Assembly (NCBI RefSeq): GCF_033971885.1 | Contig: NZ_JALBUS010000003.1 | Coordinates: 62,001-126,000, forward strand | Length of the DNA: 64,000 nucleotides | DNA from: Absicoccus intestinalis | GTDB lineage: Bacteria; Bacillota_I; Bacilli_A; Erysipelotrichales; Erysipelotrichaceae | Direction of reading: 5' to 3' | Shown: positions 26,510 to 34,390 of the stretch, one piece after another | Numbering within the stretch: the stretch's first letter is position 1 | How the letters are laid out: every line of letters begins with the position of its first letter | Program-made: the position numbers and the translations under genes | Notes under the pieces: model-generated | Told to the model about the DNA's origin: nothing | Database searches by the model: none | What the model saw: only the letters and a program-made list of their open reading frames with translations

Positions 26510-27472
26510 TCATAGTACAGTTTGAATCCAAGTCAGATTGCCACTCATTTCATACTTGCCATCTTGTGCCGGGATAAAAACCGAATCTCCTTTTCGTAAA
26601 GGAAGGACTTGATCATCATAGGATAGGGCCCCTTGTCCATCCAATATGGTAAGACCTTGAAAACTCATTTTTGTGACGGTTTCCGTATAGGTTGTATCCA
26701 CATGATATTTTGTACAAGTAAAATAATTATTTTTGGTTAAAACTTGTTCTGTATACCCATTCTTCTGGATCAAAGGTCCGTCTGCTTCTCCATTTTTACC
26801 AGATGGCGTTAAATTAGAAACATCGACAGCTTTATCAATATGCAATTGGCGTGGCTTGCCATCTTTACCAACCCGTCCAAAATCATAAACACGATAAGTT
26901 GAATTGGACGATTGTTGAATTTCAGCAATCATCAATCCGGCACCGATCGCATGGATCGTACCTGCTTGAATAAAGAAACAATCCCCTTTTTTGACATGTA
27001 CTTTATTCAAATAATCACAAATCGTATCATCTTGAATATGCGCTCGATATTCTTCTTTTGTCATTGGTTCTTTTACACCATAATATAAGAAAGAATCTGG
27101 ATCTGCTTCCATGACATACCAAAATTCATTTTTGCCAGGTTCATGTTCATGTTCCCATGCATACGTATCATCCGGATGCACTTGTATGCTCAATGGTTGT
27201 TTCGCATCAATAAATTTGATTAAGATAGGAAATGTTGCATCCTTGGCTGCTTTTGTGCCCCACAGATCTTTTGCATGTTGATCAATATAATCTTTAAACA
27301 ACATACCATCGTAGGCACACCCAACAATGGTACTGCTCCCATCTTTATGAGCCGATAATTCCCACGATTCAGCCACCGGATCACAATCTGCTTTCTTATC
27401 ATATTCATCAATTAAGCGACGACCACCCCAAAGATAATCTTTGAATGCGGGTCTTAATTGTATTACTTCCAT
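26510..27472 (-). CDS. manA: Mannose-6-phosphate isomerase, class I
   Basis: This 320-residue type I phosphomannose isomerase interconverts mannose-6-phosphate and fructose-6-phosphate. The zinc-binding motif IQVHPDD and the EFWYVMEAD segment form the metal site, and the AGTIHAIGAGLMIAEIQQSS block is the conserved active-site region. The short form, about 315 residues, is normal for Firmicutes. AGGAGGA precedes the ATG. It follows the hicB-like gene by 20 bases and ends at a terminator. No mannose PTS or other mannose gene is in the window. Confidence 0.93.
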   Translation of the reverse strand: MEVIQLRPAFKDYLWGGRRLIDEYDKKADCDPVAESWELSAHKDGSSTIVGCAYDGMLFKDYIDQHAKDLWGTKAAKDATFPILIKFIDAKQPLSIQVHPDDTYAWEHEHEPGKNEFWYVMEADPDSFLYYGVKEPMTKEEYRAHIQDDTICDYLNKVHVKKGDCFFIQAGTIHAIGAGLMIAEIQQSSNSTYRVYDFGRVGKDGKPRQLHIDKAVDVSNLTPSGKNGEADGPLIQKNGYTEQVLTKNNYFTCTKYHVDTTYTETVTKMSFQGLTILDGQGALSYDDQVLPLRKGDSVFIPAQDGKYEMSGNLTWIQTVL

Positions 27473-27492
27473 AAAAGAATCCTCCTAAAACA

Positions 27493-27690
27493 TTATAGAA
27501 ATAAACATGCAGAAAAACAAGCAAATCCTGAATGCATGGCACCTTGTTTCCATATAGCCAATTCATGATAGGCTTTTTCGATTGCATGAGGCATCGTTTT
27601 GGCTTTTGACATGCATCCAGGCAAACCATCAAAATACACGATAAAACCACCGGTATAAGGATCTTCTTTGATGATCAAATTATATTCCAT
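27493..27690 (-). CDS. Orphan HicB-like protein
   Basis: This 65-residue protein has the HicB N-terminal RNase-H-like half-fold: MEYNLIIKED, then GGFIVYFDGLPGCMSKAKTMPHAIEKA, closely following the family pattern of a Pro-Gly-Cys loop. HicB is normally the antitoxin to the mRNA interferase HicA. The protein is shorter than typical HicB, lacks a C-terminal DNA-binding domain, and no HicA lies beside it. It may be a stand-alone HicB-fold protein. The ATG at 27690 has GAGGTG upstream. It sits between hup and manA. Confidence 0.68.
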   Translation of the reverse strand: MEYNLIIKEDPYTGGFIVYFDGLPGCMSKAKTMPHAIEKAYHELAIWKQGAMHSGFACFSACLFL

Positions 27691-27743
27691 TCTTATCACC
27701 TCTACAGGTATCCTATCGTTTTATTTGACATTCTTACTGTCAT

Positions 27744-27768
27744 AAAAAAAGAAGTAGCGAACTACTTC
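27744..27768 (-). terminator. Strong terminator overlapping the hup stop codon
   Basis: On the minus strand GAAGTAG-TTCG-CTACTTC, a 7-bp stem with a stable UUCG loop, is followed by seven T residues. The hup stop codon lies within the stem. It ends the cmk-der-gpsA-hup operon. Confidence 0.9.
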
Positions 27769-28052
27769 TCATTACATTTATTTTTTAAGGTTTGTGATGG
27801 ACGAAATTTTGGTAATTTTGAAGAATGAATCATCATTTTTTCTTTCGTAATCGGATTGATTCCCATTCGTTCTTTACGATGAAAAATTTCAAACTTTCCA
27901 AAAGACGTAATATCCACATTGCCATCATCTTGTAATGCTTCACTCATTTCATCAAAAATGATATTTACCGCCTTCAATCCATCGGCTTTTGAAAGATTCA
28001 ATTGCGTCGAAACACTCTGTGCAAGAGAATCCTTATTTACAAATTTACTCAT
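27762..28052 (-). CDS. hup: HU family DNA-binding protein
   Basis: This 96-residue histone-like protein has the HU fold: an N-terminal helical pair with VNKDSLAQSVSTQLNLS, the ITSFGKFEIFHRKER strand, and a DNA-binding arm with the INPITKEKM tip carrying the intercalating proline. The C-terminal part (HSSKLPKFRPSQTLK) keeps the PKFRPS variation of the usual PxFxPxxxLK end. It bends and compacts DNA as a dimer. Its ATG overlaps the gpsA stop by four bases, so the two are coupled. The gene ends in a terminator that overlaps its stop codon. Confidence 0.92.
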   Translation of the reverse strand: MSKFVNKDSLAQSVSTQLNLSKADGLKAVNIIFDEMSEALQDDGNVDITSFGKFEIFHRKERMGINPITKEKMMIHSSKLPKFRPSQTLKNKCNEK

Positions 28053-29047
28053 CGAAACTCCTCTTTCAAATCGCGCAACATCAAACTATCTGCACACGTA
28101 TCTGGTTTTTTATGATTATATAGAATTTGGTACACTTCCTCACAAATCGGCATAGAGATATGATTTTTTTCAGCCACACGATGTACGATCTTAGCGGTAC
28201 GAACACCCTCTACCGTTTTGGTATTGTTGGCCCAAAAGTTCTCCACGGTATTTTCCTGACCAATTTGATATCCACACTCAAAATTTCGTGAATGCTTGCT
28301 AGTACAAGTTACGATCAAATCACCAATTCCGGTCAATCCCATAAACGTTCGTTCTTGTCCACCAAAGAAGGTACCATAACGAACCATTTCTTGAAGACCA
28401 CGGGTAATCAAAGCAGCTCGCGTATTGTCTTGATAGCCAAGGCCCGATAAGATACCTGACGCAATGGCCATGACATTTTTTAATGCTGCACCCAGTTCAC
28501 TACCAATTTCATCCGATCCTGTATAAATACGAAAATACCGATTCGAAAACAATGTTTGTACTTTTCGTGCATCTTCGATCTTTAAACTGATGGCATCAAT
28601 GGTCGTCAACTGACGAATCACTACTTCTTCGGCATGGGAAGGTCCAATCAAAGAGACGACCGAACTCAATTTTTCCAAAGATATCGATCGACGAATGACA
28701 TCGCTCATTCTCTCATTTGTTTCGGGATGAAAGCCTTTAGAAACATTGATCACGATCGTATTGGGTTTTAAATACTCGTTGATTTTCTTACACATATCCT
28801 CGATTGCAATGGTAGGGACAGCTAATAATACAAAATCCGCACCGGCTACGACCGACAAATCACGAGTTGCTGTCAATAATGGATTTAATTCTGTCTCTTT
28901 GAAATATTTCGTATTGTGATGATTTTCATTGATATCACTGACTTCCGCTTCATTACGGCCATATACGATCACATCTTGTTGATTATCTGCCAATACTTGT
29001 CCTAAGGCTGTTCCCCAACTACCACTACCTATAATAACTGTTCGCAT
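28049..29047 (-). CDS. gpsA: NAD(P)-dependent glycerol-3-phosphate dehydrogenase
   Basis: This 332-residue enzyme makes sn-glycerol-3-phosphate from dihydroxyacetone phosphate for phospholipid synthesis. It has the N-terminal Rossmann motif IGSGSWGTALG and the conserved catalytic lysine in GAALKNVMAIA, followed by NTRAALITRGLQEM. Length matches the bacterial GpsA family. It lies between der (nine bases upstream) and hup (four-base overlap), the classical Firmicute order der-gpsA-hup that also occurs in Bacillus. Confidence 0.95.
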   Translation of the reverse strand: MRTVIIGSGSWGTALGQVLADNQQDVIVYGRNEAEVSDINENHHNTKYFKETELNPLLTATRDLSVVAGADFVLLAVPTIAIEDMCKKINEYLKPNTIVINVSKGFHPETNERMSDVIRRSISLEKLSSVVSLIGPSHAEEVVIRQLTTIDAISLKIEDARKVQTLFSNRYFRIYTGSDEIGSELGAALKNVMAIASGILSGLGYQDNTRAALITRGLQEMVRYGTFFGGQERTFMGLTGIGDLIVTCTSKHSRNFECGYQIGQENTVENFWANNTKTVEGVRTAKIVHRVAEKNHISMPICEEVYQILYNHKKPDTCADSLMLRDLKEEFR

Positions 29048-29056
29048 ATCTACCTC

Positions 29057-30364
29057 TTATGTTCTAGCACGTGCCAAAATCTTGATGGGCGTGCCTGTAA
29101 ACAAAAATGCTTCCCGCAATTTGTTTTCAATATATCGTTGATAACTAAAGTGCAATAATTCTGGATCATTCACAAACAAAACAATGGTTGGTGGTTCGAC
29201 TGCGACTTGTGAGGCATAATAAATCTTCAGCTGACGGCCATTATGCGGCTTAGGTGGATTTAACATCTGCGCATCTAAGATGACATCATTCAATACATTG
29301 GTAGGGATCCTTAAGCAGCAAGCATCATGCACTTCATTGATCAAAGGAAGTAATTGATTGACCTTGCTATGGGTCTTTGCTGAAACAAAGACAATGGGAG
29401 CATAATCCAAATACAAAAATTGATTGCGAATCTTCGTTTCAATTTCGTGCATGGTTTTCTCGTTTTTATCGACCGTATCCCATTTATTATAGACAATAAT
29501 GACACCTTTTCCTGCATCATGAGCCAATCCAGCCACGTGTTTATCTTGTTCTCGAATGCCTTTTTCGCCATCAATCAAGAATAAAGCCACATCCGAACGA
29601 TCGATGGCTTGTAAAGCACGTAATAAAGAATATTTTTCGATATTTTCATAAATCTTACCGCGCTTGCGAATACCCGCTGTATCAATGATGATATACTCTT
29701 GACCATCATATTTAAAAGGTGTATCGATGGCATCTCGCGTCGTTCCTTCGACATTGGATACAATGACACGTTGTTCTTGTAATATAGCATTGACCAAAGA
29801 ACTCTTGCCAACATTGGGCTGACCAATAACACAAAAAGAAGTGATTCCATCATAGGAACGCATTTGCTTTTCGGGCAATAATTCCATAATTTTATCTAAG
29901 AGATCCCCAATCCCAATGCCATGGGCTCCCGATAAGACCATTGGATCACCCAGGCCCAATTGATAAAAATCATATTGCATCATCTGCAGGGTTTCATTAT
30001 CCGATTTATTCACAGCTAAGATCACTGGTTTTTGGGCTTTTTGTAGCTTTCTTGCAATCAAAGCATCATCCGAGGTCACACCTTCTTTAGCGCTTGTTAA
30101 AAATACGATCACATCGGCTTCTTCAATCGCAATATCCACTTGCATATTGATTTCATCACCGAATGCCTGATTCTCTAATTGAATACCGCCGGTATCAATC
30201 AAACGAAATGATTGTGTCAACCATTCCACTTCACCATAGATACGATCACGAGTTACCCCCGGTGTATCATCGACAATGCTTTTTCGTTGACCAATCAAGC
30301 GATTAAAAACCGTTGATTTTCCCACATTGGGACGACCAACAATGGCGACTGTTCCACGTAACAT
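29057..30364 (-). CDS. der: Ribosome-assembly GTPase Der (EngA)
   Basis: This 435-residue protein carries two tandem GTPase domains, each with its own P-loop (GRPNVGKST near residue 10 and GQPNVGKSS near 181), NKSD/NKWD specificity motifs and DTGG/DTAG switch motifs, followed by a C-terminal KH-like domain with the NVLNDVILDAQ and PPKPHNGRQLKIYYASQV segments. It acts in maturation of the 50S subunit and is essential in most bacteria. It lies between cmk (14 bases upstream) and gpsA in a conserved operon. Confidence 0.96.
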   Translation of the reverse strand: MLRGTVAIVGRPNVGKSTVFNRLIGQRKSIVDDTPGVTRDRIYGEVEWLTQSFRLIDTGGIQLENQAFGDEINMQVDIAIEEADVIVFLTSAKEGVTSDDALIARKLQKAQKPVILAVNKSDNETLQMMQYDFYQLGLGDPMVLSGAHGIGIGDLLDKIMELLPEKQMRSYDGITSFCVIGQPNVGKSSLVNAILQEQRVIVSNVEGTTRDAIDTPFKYDGQEYIIIDTAGIRKRGKIYENIEKYSLLRALQAIDRSDVALFLIDGEKGIREQDKHVAGLAHDAGKGVIIVYNKWDTVDKNEKTMHEIETKIRNQFLYLDYAPIVFVSAKTHSKVNQLLPLINEVHDACCLRIPTNVLNDVILDAQMLNPPKPHNGRQLKIYYASQVAVEPPTIVLFVNDPELLHFSYQRYIENKLREAFLFTGTPIKILARART

Positions 30365-30378
30365 AGCGAATCTCCTTT

Positions 30379-31038
30379 CTATTTATCGATTGGTATCAAT
30401 TGTAAGATTGCTTCAACAACTTGTTGAATATTCATCTGTGAAGTATCAATTTCCGTTGCATCGTCTGCTTTTTTCAGTGGACCAATGGTTCGATGGCTAT
30501 CTTGATAATCTCTTTGTTCAATATCATGTAAGATCTCATCATAATTGGCATCAATGCCTTGACTTCTATATTCTTTATATCGACGATCTGCACGAGCAGA
30601 TGGACTGGCTGACATAAAAATTTTCACTTCGGCATCTGGTAATACCACGGTACAAATGTCACGACCATCCAAAATATATCCTTTTTCTTTGGCTATTTCT
30701 TGTTGTAAGGCAACCATTTTTTTACGAACGGGTTCTAAAGCAGCCACTTTCGAAGTTGCCATGGAAATTTCATTGGTACGAATCGCCTTCGAAACATCCA
30801 TATCATTTAAATACACTTTTTTGTGATCAAAACGAATATGAATGTCAGCTAAAGCCTGATTGAGAGCATCTGGATCGTGGATATCCACTTGATGTGAAAC
30901 CAAGTAATAAGCAACACAACGATACATAGCACCCGTATCCAAATGAATCATATGTAGTTTTTCAGCAACAATATCAGCAATTGTACTTTTTCCTACACCA
31001 CTGGTTCCATCAATCGCAATATTTATTTTTTGATCCAT
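30379..31038 (-). CDS. cmk: Cytidylate kinase
   Basis: This 219-residue nucleoside monophosphate kinase phosphorylates CMP and dCMP. The P-loop is IDGTSGVGKST, followed by the HLDTGAMYR CMP-binding segment and the lid region DGRDICTVVLPDAEVKIFMSA with its RADRRYKE arginines. I prefer the ATG at 31038, one base after the stop of the upstream gene and preceded by AGGTG, over the in-frame GTG at 31047. It is cotranscribed with der, gpsA and hup. Confidence 0.94.
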   Translation of the reverse strand: MDQKINIAIDGTSGVGKSTIADIVAEKLHMIHLDTGAMYRCVAYYLVSHQVDIHDPDALNQALADIHIRFDHKKVYLNDMDVSKAIRTNEISMATSKVAALEPVRKKMVALQQEIAKEKGYILDGRDICTVVLPDAEVKIFMSASPSARADRRYKEYRSQGIDANYDEILHDIEQRDYQDSHRTIGPLKKADDATEIDTSQMNIQQVVEAILQLIPIDK

Positions 31039-31039
31039 G

Positions 31040-31939
31040 TTAAGCACCTAAATTTTTCATCATCATATAGGTTGCTCCAATGGCAATCGCCAACAAAATA
31101 ACAAGAATAATCAATACTACATTCAAGATCGCACCGGTACGATTTTTCGCTTTTGGTTTTGGCTCCTTAACCGGCATTTGTTTCTTGGCCTTTTTCTTCT
31201 TTTTAGCTTTCTTTGGCTTTTGTTTTGGCTTTTCTATCGGTTTTTCCTCAACCGCAACAGAATCTGAAACTTCTTCTGGACGGGTAATGGTTTCTTCATC
31301 CTCTTCATAAGCATCTGAACTATCTAGATCGTCATCATCAAAATCAAAATCATCATGTGTCAATACGATCTTTTCTTTGGTTGTTTCTTTGACGGTTTCT
31401 GGTTTGGGTTCTTCGATTGGTGTATCTACCACAGGATGTACAGGCAATGGCTCATCACGCATAGGTAAAATATCGGTACCATCTTCATAGTCAACTGTAT
31501 TTTGTTTTGGTTTTTCATCGACCTTTTCCTGAATCTTTGAAATAGGTAGTTCCATGGTCGATCCCAGCTCTTCTTCTTGTTGCTCCATGGGCATAAAATG
31601 TTCATTTCGATGCATGGCTTGCGTACCATCCAATTGTTTTAAGATATTGATTTGGGTATCATCCGATACCGTATTGCCATTTTCAATATTGTATTGTTTG
31701 ACCTCATCAAACAAATGATCCATCACTGGACTGGTTGGTAATTCTTGTGTGACCGTATGCAAATTTTCTTCTCTTTTTCTTTGTGGTTGATCTGCATGCG
31801 ATAAGGTTTGATTGGCCGAAGCAACACGACTCAATCGTTCTAAATTTTTATTTGTCGAAGGTTGTTGCGTTTGTGTCGTTTCACGATCTAACGATTCCCG
31901 CAATCCTTGATAACGTTTCATTCTTGAATATTTAGCCAT
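31040..31939 (-). CDS. Charged protein with a single C-terminal membrane helix
   Basis: This 299-residue protein has no recognised domain. A basic N-terminal segment (residues 1-65) leads to a long polar, probably disordered region, an acidic block (DDFDFDDDDLDSSDAYEEDEE, about 197-217, interrupted by few other residues), a lysine-rich block (about 240-260) and one hydrophobic helix at 272-294. The tail helix next to positive charge suggests a cytoplasmic protein anchored by its C-terminus. It begins the operon with cmk, der, gpsA and hup. The good promoter and GGGAGG site support it as real; no function is assigned. Confidence 0.7.
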   Translation of the reverse strand: MAKYSRMKRYQGLRESLDRETTQTQQPSTNKNLERLSRVASANQTLSHADQPQRKREENLHTVTQELPTSPVMDHLFDEVKQYNIENGNTVSDDTQINILKQLDGTQAMHRNEHFMPMEQQEEELGSTMELPISKIQEKVDEKPKQNTVDYEDGTDILPMRDEPLPVHPVVDTPIEEPKPETVKETTKEKIVLTHDDFDFDDDDLDSSDAYEEDEETITRPEEVSDSVAVEEKPIEKPKQKPKKAKKKKKAKKQMPVKEPKPKAKNRTGAILNVVLIILVILLAIAIGATYMMMKNLGA

Positions 31940-31965
31940 AATGACCTCCCGATTTCATCCTATTA

Positions 31966-31994
31966 ATTATACGAAAAAAATAACTATATATAAA
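31966..31994 (-). promoter_or_regulatory. Promoter of the cmk-der-gpsA-hup operon
   Basis: On the minus strand TTTATA and a perfect TATAAT (31971-31966) are separated by 17 bases, with the ATG 26 bases downstream of the -10. Confidence 0.6.
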
Positions 31995-31995
31995 G

Positions 31996-32019
31996 GAAAA
32001 AAGCCTTTTTTCAAGGCTT
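31996..32019 (-). terminator. Terminator after the second degV gene
   Basis: AAGCCTT (32001-32007) and AAGGCTT (32013-32019) pair across a short loop, followed on the minus strand by T residues, directly after the stop codon. Confidence 0.85.
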
Positions 32020-32889
32020 CTAGCGAACAGTCGTTCCTTCTACGATTGGTGCATATTGCATCGCAACCGATTTCATTCCCGCATGTGCATTGATGACTGG
32101 TGATAAAACATCTTCTTGCCAAACGGCCGTTGGAAAATACTTTTTCAACTCTTGTCGAGCCACTTCTTTTCCTTCAGGATTGCGTGAATCCATCAAAAAG
32201 AAAACATACTTATCCGGATCATCCACATCTTCGCAACAAAACTTAACAGCTGTCTTGACCGATTTTGTCATCGTTCGAACTTTCGCTCGCATTCCTACTT
32301 TTCCTTGGGTGCGATACGAAACTTCACAAATCGGTTTGATTTGCAGCATACCCGCAAATTTCGCTGCAAACGGTGTCAAACGACCACCCTTAGCTAAATG
32401 ATTCAGATCATAGGGTTCTAAATATCCTTTGGATTTTTCGATGGAAACATTTAAACGACGCACGATCTCATCAGGATCTACCCCTTTTTCAACAAGCTCT
32501 CTGGCAGCTTTCGCCCAATATCCCTCAACCGCTAATGTTGTATAGGTATCCATCGTATGTACTTTTATACCATATTCACGTCCTGTGGATTCAACCAAAG
32601 CACGAGTCCCAGATAGTCCTGGTGACATATGAACAGCAACAACATCCGTGACACCATCTTTGACATATTGTTCAAATAAAGCGCGGGCACGAGCTGGTTT
32701 TGGCTGACTTGTCATCGCATACGCTCCCGTATCCATGATATCAAATAAGCCTTCTGTCGTGATATCGATACCATCATCATAGGTTTTGTCCCCTATGTAT
32801 ATTTGCATAGGCAAAATATCAATATCATATTGTTTTCCTTGTTCCTGTGTCAAACAGCCGCCACTTTCGGTTACAACGCGAACTTTCAT
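32020..32889 (-). CDS. DegV family protein (second copy)
   Basis: This 289-residue protein is a second DegV-fold fatty-acid-binding candidate. It shows TESGGCLT at the start, MTSQPKPA, SPGLSGTRALVEST and LNHLAKGGRLTPF, the expected pocket-lining motifs. It differs clearly from the copy at 7413-8264 (for example SPGLSGT rather than DGLSGT), suggesting different ligands. The ATG overlaps the stop of the VanZ-like gene by four bases, so the two are translationally coupled. A role in lipid supply is inferred from FakB proteins. Confidence 0.86.
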   Translation of the reverse strand: MKVRVVTESGGCLTQEQGKQYDIDILPMQIYIGDKTYDDGIDITTEGLFDIMDTGAYAMTSQPKPARARALFEQYVKDGVTDVVAVHMSPGLSGTRALVESTGREYGIKVHTMDTYTTLAVEGYWAKAARELVEKGVDPDEIVRRLNVSIEKSKGYLEPYDLNHLAKGGRLTPFAAKFAGMLQIKPICEVSYRTQGKVGMRAKVRTMTKSVKTAVKFCCEDVDDPDKYVFFLMDSRNPEGKEVARQELKKYFPTAVWQEDVLSPVINAHAGMKSVAMQYAPIVEGTTVR

Positions 32890-33488
32890 ACTTCTTCTTT
32901 CCCTTCTTTATTTTCATGATCACTTTTTTTATGTGCACATACATAAATAATTCCACCAACGAAACCACCTAAAGTGTTATAGAAGATATCAGATAACTGA
33001 AATGAGCCCAATTTCAATAATAGCTGTAAAAATTCAATACATATAGAAAACAAAAAAGAATATGTGATGGAATGAACTAAGATCCAACGAGCCTTATATT
33101 CTTTCATTTGGGAGATCATCCAAAAATATAAAATCGTAAATGGAATAAACAAAATAAAGTTTTCAATACCTTCTGTTTGGATATGACCTTCACTATCATA
33201 CAAGCTCCAAATACCCAATACATTATTCAATGGATCGACCCATAATTGTCGACATAATAAGGTACGGAATAAGATCATAGCACAATAAAAAGCAAAATAG
33301 AAAACATACCGATAACTTTTATGTTTTTGAAAATTGGTTAAGAAAATCTTAATTGCTCGTTTGAATCCCCCGTTTTGTTGAGCAAACATATATAAAAACA
33401 TAAATAAAAAAGCAAATACCAATGCACTGAAAAATTCTTGGTATAAACTTGCCAAAACATTGGTAAGAACATTACTAAAAATTTGCAT
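32886..33488 (-). CDS. VanZ-like membrane protein
   Basis: This 200-residue protein has about four to five membrane helices and the VanZ family pattern: FILFIPFTILYF in one helix and the late SICIEFLQLLLKLGSFQLSDIFYNTLGGFVGGII block, in which IEFLQ and D-N-T-GG are most conserved. VanZ confers low-level teicoplanin resistance; most relatives have no known role. GGGGGA lies before the ATG. It forms a two-gene operon with the second degV, which may point to membrane lipids or envelope adaptation. Confidence 0.82.
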   Translation of the reverse strand: MQIFSNVLTNVLASLYQEFFSALVFAFLFMFLYMFAQQNGGFKRAIKIFLTNFQKHKSYRYVFYFAFYCAMILFRTLLCRQLWVDPLNNVLGIWSLYDSEGHIQTEGIENFILFIPFTILYFWMISQMKEYKARWILVHSITYSFLFSICIEFLQLLLKLGSFQLSDIFYNTLGGFVGGIIYVCAHKKSDHENKEGKEEV

Positions 33489-33527
33489 TCTATATCCCCC
33501 GTGGTGCTATCTTATCATTATTTACAT

Positions 33528-33555
33528 CAAAAAAAAAGAGGTCATGCATGACCTC
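33528..33555 (-). terminator. Terminator after efp
   Basis: A perfect palindrome GAGGTCAT-GC-ATGACCTC (33538-33555) is followed on the minus strand by nine T residues. Confidence 0.92.
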
Positions 33556-33557
33556 AA

Positions 33558-34118
33558 TTATTTTGCACGACCCGAATACTTACCATCTGATGTATTGATG
33601 ACGATCATTTCATCTTGATTGATAAACAAAGGCACTTTTACTTGTAAGCCTGTTTCCAAAACCGCATTTTTCAATGCAGATGTAGCTGTATCACCTTTGA
33701 CAGCAGGTTCAGCTTCCACAACTTGTAAGGTTACTTTATCTGGTAATTGAACCCCTAAGATCTCCCCTTCATAACTTGTGATATTGACGATATCTTCTGG
33801 TTTCATGAATTGACGCTCCCAAGTTAAACGATCCTTTGGAATTTCAATTTGATCATAGGTTTCATTGTCCATGAAGACCAAAGAATCTTCTGTATCATAT
33901 AAATATTGCATCTCGCGCTTTTCGATTTCGGCTGGTTGTACCTTTTCGCCACCACCCCAAGATAATTCAACATTGCTGCCAGTACGTAAATTACGTACCT
34001 TTGCCTTAACGACCATTGCACTACGAGCTGTTTTGTTTTGAGATGTATCTAATACAACATAAATGTCATTATCTACCGCAATTGTTTGTCCGGGTTTCAA
34101 ATCATTTGAACTAATCAT
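33558..34118 (-). CDS. efp: Elongation factor P with a non-canonical loop
   Basis: This 186-residue three-domain protein is EF-P, which rescues ribosomes stalled at polyproline stretches. Domains II and III are standard, with MQYLYDTEDSLVFMDNETYDQIEI and the C-terminal signature KGDTATSALKNAVLETGLQVKVPLF. The domain I loop that reaches the peptidyl-transfer centre reads SQNKTAR (about residues 26-32) instead of the usual PGKG, and its equivalent of the modified Lys34 is probably A31 or displaced to K29. It is monocistronic, with a consensus promoter and strong terminator. Confidence 0.92.
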   Translation of the reverse strand: MISSNDLKPGQTIAVDNDIYVVLDTSQNKTARSAMVVKAKVRNLRTGSNVELSWGGGEKVQPAEIEKREMQYLYDTEDSLVFMDNETYDQIEIPKDRLTWERQFMKPEDIVNITSYEGEILGVQLPDKVTLQVVEAEPAVKGDTATSALKNAVLETGLQVKVPLFINQDEMIVINTSDGKYSGRAK

Positions 34119-34142
34119 ATTCTTTTCTCCTTAACCTTTTCC

Positions 34143-34170
34143 ATTGTATAAAATACGTTTTATTTGTCAA
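34143..34170 (-). promoter_or_regulatory. efp promoter
   Basis: On the minus strand a perfect TTGACA (34170-34165) and TACAAT (34148-34143) are separated by 16 bases, 24 bases before the efp ATG. Confidence 0.8.
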
Positions 34171-34190
34171 CTCAAACCTTTCATGCAAAG

Positions 34191-34216
34191 TAAAAGACGT
34201 CCAAAGACGTCTTTTA
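34191..34216. terminator. Ten-bp inverted repeat, possible bidirectional terminator
   Basis: TAAAAGACGT (34191-34200) pairs with ACGTCTTTTA (34207-34216) across a six-base loop. It lies upstream of efp and past the end of the flavoenzyme gene. T residues are in the stem itself rather than after it. Confidence 0.5.
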
Positions 34217-34286
34217 CAATACCGAAAGGAATCGATATGAATAAATATCCCACATACGTTAAGGAAGGATGCGTCGCATGTGAGCA

Positions 34287-34310
34287 TTTGAGATTGAGCC
34301 TGATCTCAAA
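34287..34310. other. Eight-bp inverted repeat in the efp-flavoenzyme spacer
   Basis: TTTGAGAT (34287-34294) and ATCTCAAA (34303-34310) enclose an eight-base loop. No T-run follows on either strand, so it is not an obvious terminator. The surrounding spacer (34217-34390) otherwise holds only a weak short plus-strand frame that I do not accept as a gene. Confidence 0.4.
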
Positions 34311-34347
34311 CTTTATCCATTCACATAATACATTATTTTTTAAAAAA

Positions 34348-34361
34348 TGTAAACACTTACA
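34348..34361. promoter_or_regulatory. cre-like palindrome
   Basis: TGTAAACACTTACA is a near-perfect palindrome differing at one position from the catabolite-responsive element consensus bound by CcpA. It lies downstream of the flavoenzyme gene, not at a promoter, so a function is doubtful. Confidence 0.3.
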
Positions 34362-34390
34362 CTAGAAATAAATAAAATATACTTAAAGAA

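Noticed and set aside
27493..28052. Complete HicAB toxin-antitoxin module
   Set aside because: Only the HicB-like half is present; no HicA-like dsRBD-fold gene lies on either side.
34237..34365. Small plus-strand frame with a possible GAAAGGA site
   Set aside because: Sequence does not look like a protein domain and contains the hairpin and palindrome of the spacer.
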